Part shown: piece by piece, positions 59,732 through 64,000 of the stretch
How the letters are laid out: each line of letters opens with the position of its first letter
How positions within the stretch are numbered: the stretch's first letter is position 1
Assembly: GCA_034509425.1 (NCBI GenBank)
Contig: JAVTVJ010000143.1
Span: 2,536,001-2,600,000 of the forward strand
Direction of reading: 5' to 3'
DNA: 64,000 bases
Source of the DNA: Eopsaltria australis
Lineage: Eukaryota; Chordata; Aves; Passeriformes; Petroicidae
Program-made: the position numbers and the translations under genes
The notes under the pieces: generated by a model
Database searches by the model: none
Told to the model about the DNA's origin: nothing
What the model saw: the letters and a program-made list of their open reading frames with translations, nothing else

Positions 59732-62164
59732 CTTGAATGCACACACATGAACAGTTACAGCAAAAAAAGTTAATGCAACAAACAAGGTATGTCCTATTCA
59801 TACCCATGACAACAGCTTTCTTGGGTACTCTAAGAAACAGCCTCACAAAAACATCCCAGACTCATTTCCCTGTCTGCCTCCTGAATTATTGGATTTGAAT
59901 ATATACCAACACATGGAAACTGAGGCACATAAAAGAAAGAGGAATAGTGAAAAAAAACCTCCTTCAGACCCTTTCCTCTTGGAAACTCCTTCTGTTGTAT
60001 CTCCAAGATAAAACAAACAGTCTAAAGGTTCAGTGGAGAAGAATACTCCAGCCAGCCAGGGAGACAGGGTGGGCAAGTGGGAAAAGTACACAGCAAAAAA
60101 CAAGCTGAGAAAGCCCTGCTTTAACCCCTTCACAGAAGCTACCTGAAGGGAGCCCAAGTCCAATACCTTTTTGAGTAGAAGAAGCAAACAGTGAAAGAAC
60201 AGGGAGACTGAAGCCCACTGCCAGTTTTTTATCATGCTGATGGAATGCAGCAGGAAGCAGGTCTTGCAGCTCAGGACAGGTCTTATTTGGTGTTTTTATA
60301 GCTCAAAAACAGCTTCACAAAACTTGTGCAGTGGTTCATGCCACACATCCTAACCCCTCTGTGAGAGCAACAGACACTAAAGGCATAAATCCTGTGCTAC
60401 AGAGCTATGGCTCAAGGCAGCATGCTGCAAGGGAGAGGAAGTGATTCTAATTACAGCTCTGATCCCTTTGCTCCTGCCTACCGGAGAAGTCAAATTTAAG
60501 GAATCTGCTTTACCAGTAATGCCTTTGCTGTGGTACTCAAAGCCACCCTACTTTGTATTCTAGACTAGGCAGGCAGCGTAGTACATTCTTCAACTCCATA
60601 CCCAGGAGCCTCTCAGCAACTCTAGCTGGCCATAATTACATGTACACATACAGAGAACATGCCATTCAGAATTGAAATGAGAATGAAGTTACCAGATGAT
60701 CAAACTTGAGGACAACTTCTGTAACCTCTAAGTAAGCATCTACAAAACAATGTAAAAACCATAAAGCACTGCTTCAGGGTATTTCCCTTTTCAGAGGCTT
60801 TGTCAGAGTAATGACCCTCACACAAACACCCCGAGTCAGCAACTGGAGACACTTCACGTGCCTCAGTTCTACCCTCATGTCAACAACTCCAGTTTAGAAA
60901 TCAGAGCAGAGAGAGAACATCAAACAAATTCATCAAGCTCATCTCTCACTTGCTAAATGGAATTATATTTACATTGGTTAGCAGCATCTATCAGGGAATT
61001 AATACAAAAGCAAGCATTGTTTTAGCCAATTTATCAAGTAACGAGGATATTTCCTGAACAAACACTTCCATTGCCCTGTCAGGTGCACCCGTCTAATCAT
61101 TGTGCCAGTAAAGGCACACAGGACTCTTTTCAATAAGAGCAATCACAGGAAGGAAACAAGAAGACTGCAATGGATATGAGAAATAGCCCTTTCAGAAAAG
61201 CATCAATATGTTTAAATAAAGATACTATCTTAGAAAGAGCAAATAAACTGCAGTACTTTGCTTCAGATGAAAAATAAGCAATGTTTAAACAAGGTAGTCA
61301 TTTTGCACTGATGGAATCAGTCCAACTACTGCAAAGTAACATTTTACTGAAAAAGCTTTCCAGTTCATAGTCATTGGTATTATTATCATCCAGAATAAGA
61401 ATGCAGGAAACGGGTACAGCTTGTAGTACTACAAGAGAAAGTTAGAATAATACATTTATAACACTCCAAGACAGCAAACGTTACAGTCTGGTCAGTACAG
61501 GATTACCCTCCCCCTCAATCACAGATGTAATCACCCTCACATACTGTGGGATAGTCCCACTGCCAGGCAAGGGAATGCTGAACAACATGGATGTGAAGAG
61601 CTGGATTCCACAAAATCCAGCCATTCAGGAAGAGCAGAAAGTGCTTTACTCTCTGGTTCACACTTTCTTTATAAGGGGCATGCAAGTTTTGTGGATCTTG
61701 CTACTAGGCACTTTTTGTAGAGTAGAAAGTAATTCCATTATAGATTTATCTTTTTCTTCTGCTAACACTTCCTTTGTAAAACCAGCAAGTAAAGAAAGTT
61801 TCTGTAAGGTCAAAATCGGCTTTTCACCCTCTAGAGACCCAACTGGTCTTTTCAAGCAGTTTAATAGCCTTTATCTCTTGAAAACCTTTCAGTTGTGTGG
61901 GTGACTCCTCTGATTGCCCTTGCATTATAAATATATCTGCAAGCCCTGCCGACAGCATGAGGCACACATTATACAGCATAGCCAGCAAGTGACATTTTTC
62001 TGTTGAATACACAGAATTACAGGAGCACATGCCAAGGATAACATCTATCCTCTAATGCCGACAAACGCTAAGAAGACTTGGAGCAAGCTCGCCAAGTGGC
62101 CAGGCTGATTCTGTGGCAATATCCATGCAGCTTTAGCCTCACTCCCCTGTGAGGTGCATCATAG
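59732..62164. other. Noncoding DNA
   Basis: No gene or repeat is recognised. A 130-codon minus-strand open frame at 59843-60235 is leucine, serine and phenylalanine rich with no recognisable domain and is probably accidental. Confidence 0.4.
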
Positions 62165-62215
62165 ACCATTTCCAAGACTAACATTCCATTCCTAACCATT
62201 CCATGATTCTACGTC
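62165..62215 (+). mobile_element. Possible CR1 3' tail remnant, plus strand
   Basis: ACATTCCATTCCTAACCATT then CCATGATTCTACG resembles the CR1 sense-strand end (TTCCAACCCAAACCATTCTA, TGATTCTATG). Only about 40 bp match, and upstream CR1 sequence is not recognised, so identity is tentative. Confidence 0.35.
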
Positions 62216-62237
62216 CTACACAGAAGCATGACTTCAT

Positions 62238-62369
62238 TCACGATAAGTCTGTCAGACTCCACTCTCCATTAGATTTTTGCACTGGCCACATGGGGCTGTT
62301 AAAGGGTGAGCGGGTCCTGCTTATCACTCCTTGGCTCTCCAAATGACAAATCTCCATATGGATAGGCAC
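62238..62369 (-). pseudogene. pol: Reverse transcriptase (pol) fragment of an endogenous retrovirus
   Basis: About 43 codons at the end of a 98-codon minus-strand open frame match the start of a retroviral reverse transcriptase domain: a LESQGVI segment, an SPFNSP block, then a KSNGEW and TDL motif, in the order expected before the first catalytic region. A stop codon follows directly and none of the catalytic aspartate motif, RNase H or integrase is present. The fragment is fused in frame to LTR-derived sequence. It is a broken remnant with no enzymatic capacity. Confidence 0.8.
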
Positions 62370-62542
62370 CATGGAGCCCTGCTTGGTGTGACCCTGCTGA
62401 CTGTGTGCTGTTGTGGTAGCAATCGGTTCCCATTGTTCTTCAACCCTCAGCAACCCCACAACAGAAGGGTCCTCTGAGAGACTTCTCACTCCACCTCCCT
62501 TCCCAAACCCAGACAGGCTCCCGTTCTGCCTCACTCCTCCAG

Positions 62543-62550
62543 TTTATATA
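62543..62550 (-). promoter_or_regulatory. LTR TATA box
   Basis: CAGTATATAAACTGG on the minus strand is the U3 core promoter of the LTR. The TATATAAA match is intact, so the relic promoter could still be capable of starting transcription leftward. Confidence 0.65.
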
Positions 62551-62813
62551 CTGGGCCTGACAGTCTATGGTGTGGAATATCCCTTTTGGTCAGTTTGGGT
62601 CACCTGTCTCAGCTGTGCTTCCTCCCAGCTTCTTTTGCAAACCTCCTCACTCATGCAAAGGAAAAAAAGTCCTTGACTCAGGATAAACACAACTTAGTAA
62701 AAAACCAAAACATCCATGTGTGTTACCAACACCATCCTCATTCCAAATACAAAACACAGCACTTTAACAGCTACTGAGAAGAAGGTAACTGTACCCTAGA
62801 TGAAACCAGGACA

Positions 62814-64000
62814 GCAAAAGACATACCAAAAGGTAGATTCAGAATCTCCACTCAACATACACAGGAAAAAAAGGAAAAATAATTTTTACCAAGCGTCATC
62901 AGTTATGCAAAGGTGCAAACAAGATATTTCCAATGGAGATTTCTCTGTAATTAGGTCTAACATCTCAGCTCAGAATTACAGAAAATCCCAAACCACACCA
63001 CCAGCACATTAGGGGCAGGATTTTGTGATCCAAGCAAACAATTTTTTAAGAGATGTACAGAGGAGGAGCTGTACAAGATACTTTTGCAGATTACATCCTG
63101 CTGCAGTCATTGTGCATGAAGTGCTCTGATTATATCACAAGGAAATATTTGTCCTTGCCAAAGATCTTTTACTTAGTGTGGCTCTGATTTCCCCCTACAC
63201 ACCTTAACAGAGCCTGAAAAATACAAACCAGCTTCTTGCAAGCTTATTTCAATGTTGAGTATTTCAAGCTCTAGGTACCTCAAAACCTTAAATACAGCAA
63301 AACAAGTTGAATGCTATCATCTCACTTCACTTTGCTGACTGCAGAAAAATATCCTAGAAACCCATTTCCTCACACAGCTAATTCATCTTTCGTGTGTGGG
63401 AAGAAGCCAGTTTCCTCTGAGAACAGAACAGTGTGCCAGGGACAGCCACCGATGTACTGGCTTTTAATGTTGATTTCATATATCTTGTTGGACCGAAGCC
63501 ATGACAGAAGCATTTGTTATTCCTTCCCCTGCAAGCTCATACTGAAACACAAACAAACAAGGTCTTCACCATAAGACCAGTAAAAAGCAGTTAGCTTATT
63601 TTCTTAAGGCAACATGAAGTATCTCAAATCTTATTTTTAGAATGCAAACCTAGTTTTAACTTCATGAGGATTCTTTAAAAGGAATCATATTACAACTAAT
63701 TCTTCCATATTCTATTTAGGACATTCAAGTAACCTTTCAAGTACTCCAGAGAACAATGTCCACCCCAAATTTCAGTGACAGAAGGTTCTTTTGGAAGTTG
63801 CACACATAATGTAGCTTTGACTTTTGAGGTTAATTCAAGCTTTACAAATATAGCACAGTGTCAAATACTGCTTTCATTAAGTACCAAAGTGTAAATGCTC
63901 CTATTTGCATTTTCCCCAAATGTCAATACTTCACTAGAAAAACAGAGTTGAAAAGTCAGGATAGGTTTTTTCTCTTTCCAGCTCTACAGCTACAAACAAG
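62814..64000. other. Noncoding DNA, nothing recognised
   Basis: AT-rich sequence without recognised gene, repeat or RNA. The open frames here are short and lack splice-supported boundaries. Confidence 0.5.

Larger units (their letters stand above)
62238..62813 (-). mobile_element. Endogenous retrovirus relic, LTR joined to a pol fragment, minus strand
   Basis: On the minus strand the element starts at 62813 with TGTCCTGGTTTCA, a start I recognise from a widespread avian ERV LTR, probably of the class III (ERV-L-like) group. It continues through LTR sequence with a TATA box at 62543-62550. Within about 180 bp downstream of the TATA box it runs into a short reverse transcriptase segment, after which the homology stops at 62238. 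No gag, protease, integrase, env or second LTR is visible, so it is a grossly deleted, non-functional copy. Where the LTR ends between 62530 and 62370 is unclear. Family assignment rests on memory of the LTR type and is less certain than its retroviral nature. Confidence 0.8.

Noticed and set aside
59843..60235. 130-codon minus-strand open frame
   Set aside because: Leucine/serine/phenylalanine-rich with overlapping frames. No splice sites or motif support it.
1..64000. tRNA, rRNA, CRISPR, operon or phage features
   Set aside because: I looked for B-box-like motifs, regularly spaced direct repeats and tightly packed genes, and found none. The window is vertebrate noncoding-rich DNA.

Overview
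This window looks like ordinary nuclear DNA from a bird. The reasons are three clear CR1 retrotransposon fragments carrying the avian CR1 3' end, an endogenous retrovirus LTR of an avian type, low CpG outside a few patches, and exon-sized open frames instead of long bacterial-style genes. Nothing suggests a prokaryote, plasmid or phage: there are no operons, ribosome-binding sites or CRISPR arrays. Species and chromosome cannot be read from the sequence.

Most of the 64 kb is intronic or intergenic. From 1 to about 36 kb there is AT-rich noncoding DNA with a CR1 piece at 433-562, a longer CR1 at 11135-11520, an (AGAT)n microsatellite at 18352-18441, AT-rich dinucleotide tracts and a G/T-rich tract at 25596-25735. 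The best coding feature is a terminal exon on the + strand at 36829-37041. It has an in-frame stop just before the acceptor AG, 70 coding codons rich in charged residues, a stop codon and an AATAAA three bases later. A possible 51-bp preceding exon at 36209-36259 fits it in phase.

From about 40 to 60 kb, several minus-strand open segments have splice signals and compatible phases (59695-59731 with 58857; 48436-48530 with 48180-48319 with 47498-47605; also 52485-52586, and a possible terminal exon at 40559-40702). I infer one or more multi-exon minus-strand genes converging on the + strand gene. I do not recognise the product, and each exon is only a candidate. A CR1 fragment containing a reverse transcriptase segment lies at 51549-52005, inside this putative gene.

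At 62238-62813 is a minus-strand retroviral relic in which an LTR with a TATA box runs almost directly into a short reverse transcriptase segment; gag, protease and the rest of pol are missing.

I found no convincing undescribed biological system. The most useful leads are the unidentified convergent genes, the collapsed retroviral relic, two CpG-rich patches (41945-42095 and 56441-56660) and AT-rich blocks with clustered homeodomain/POU-type motifs that resemble conserved noncoding elements.
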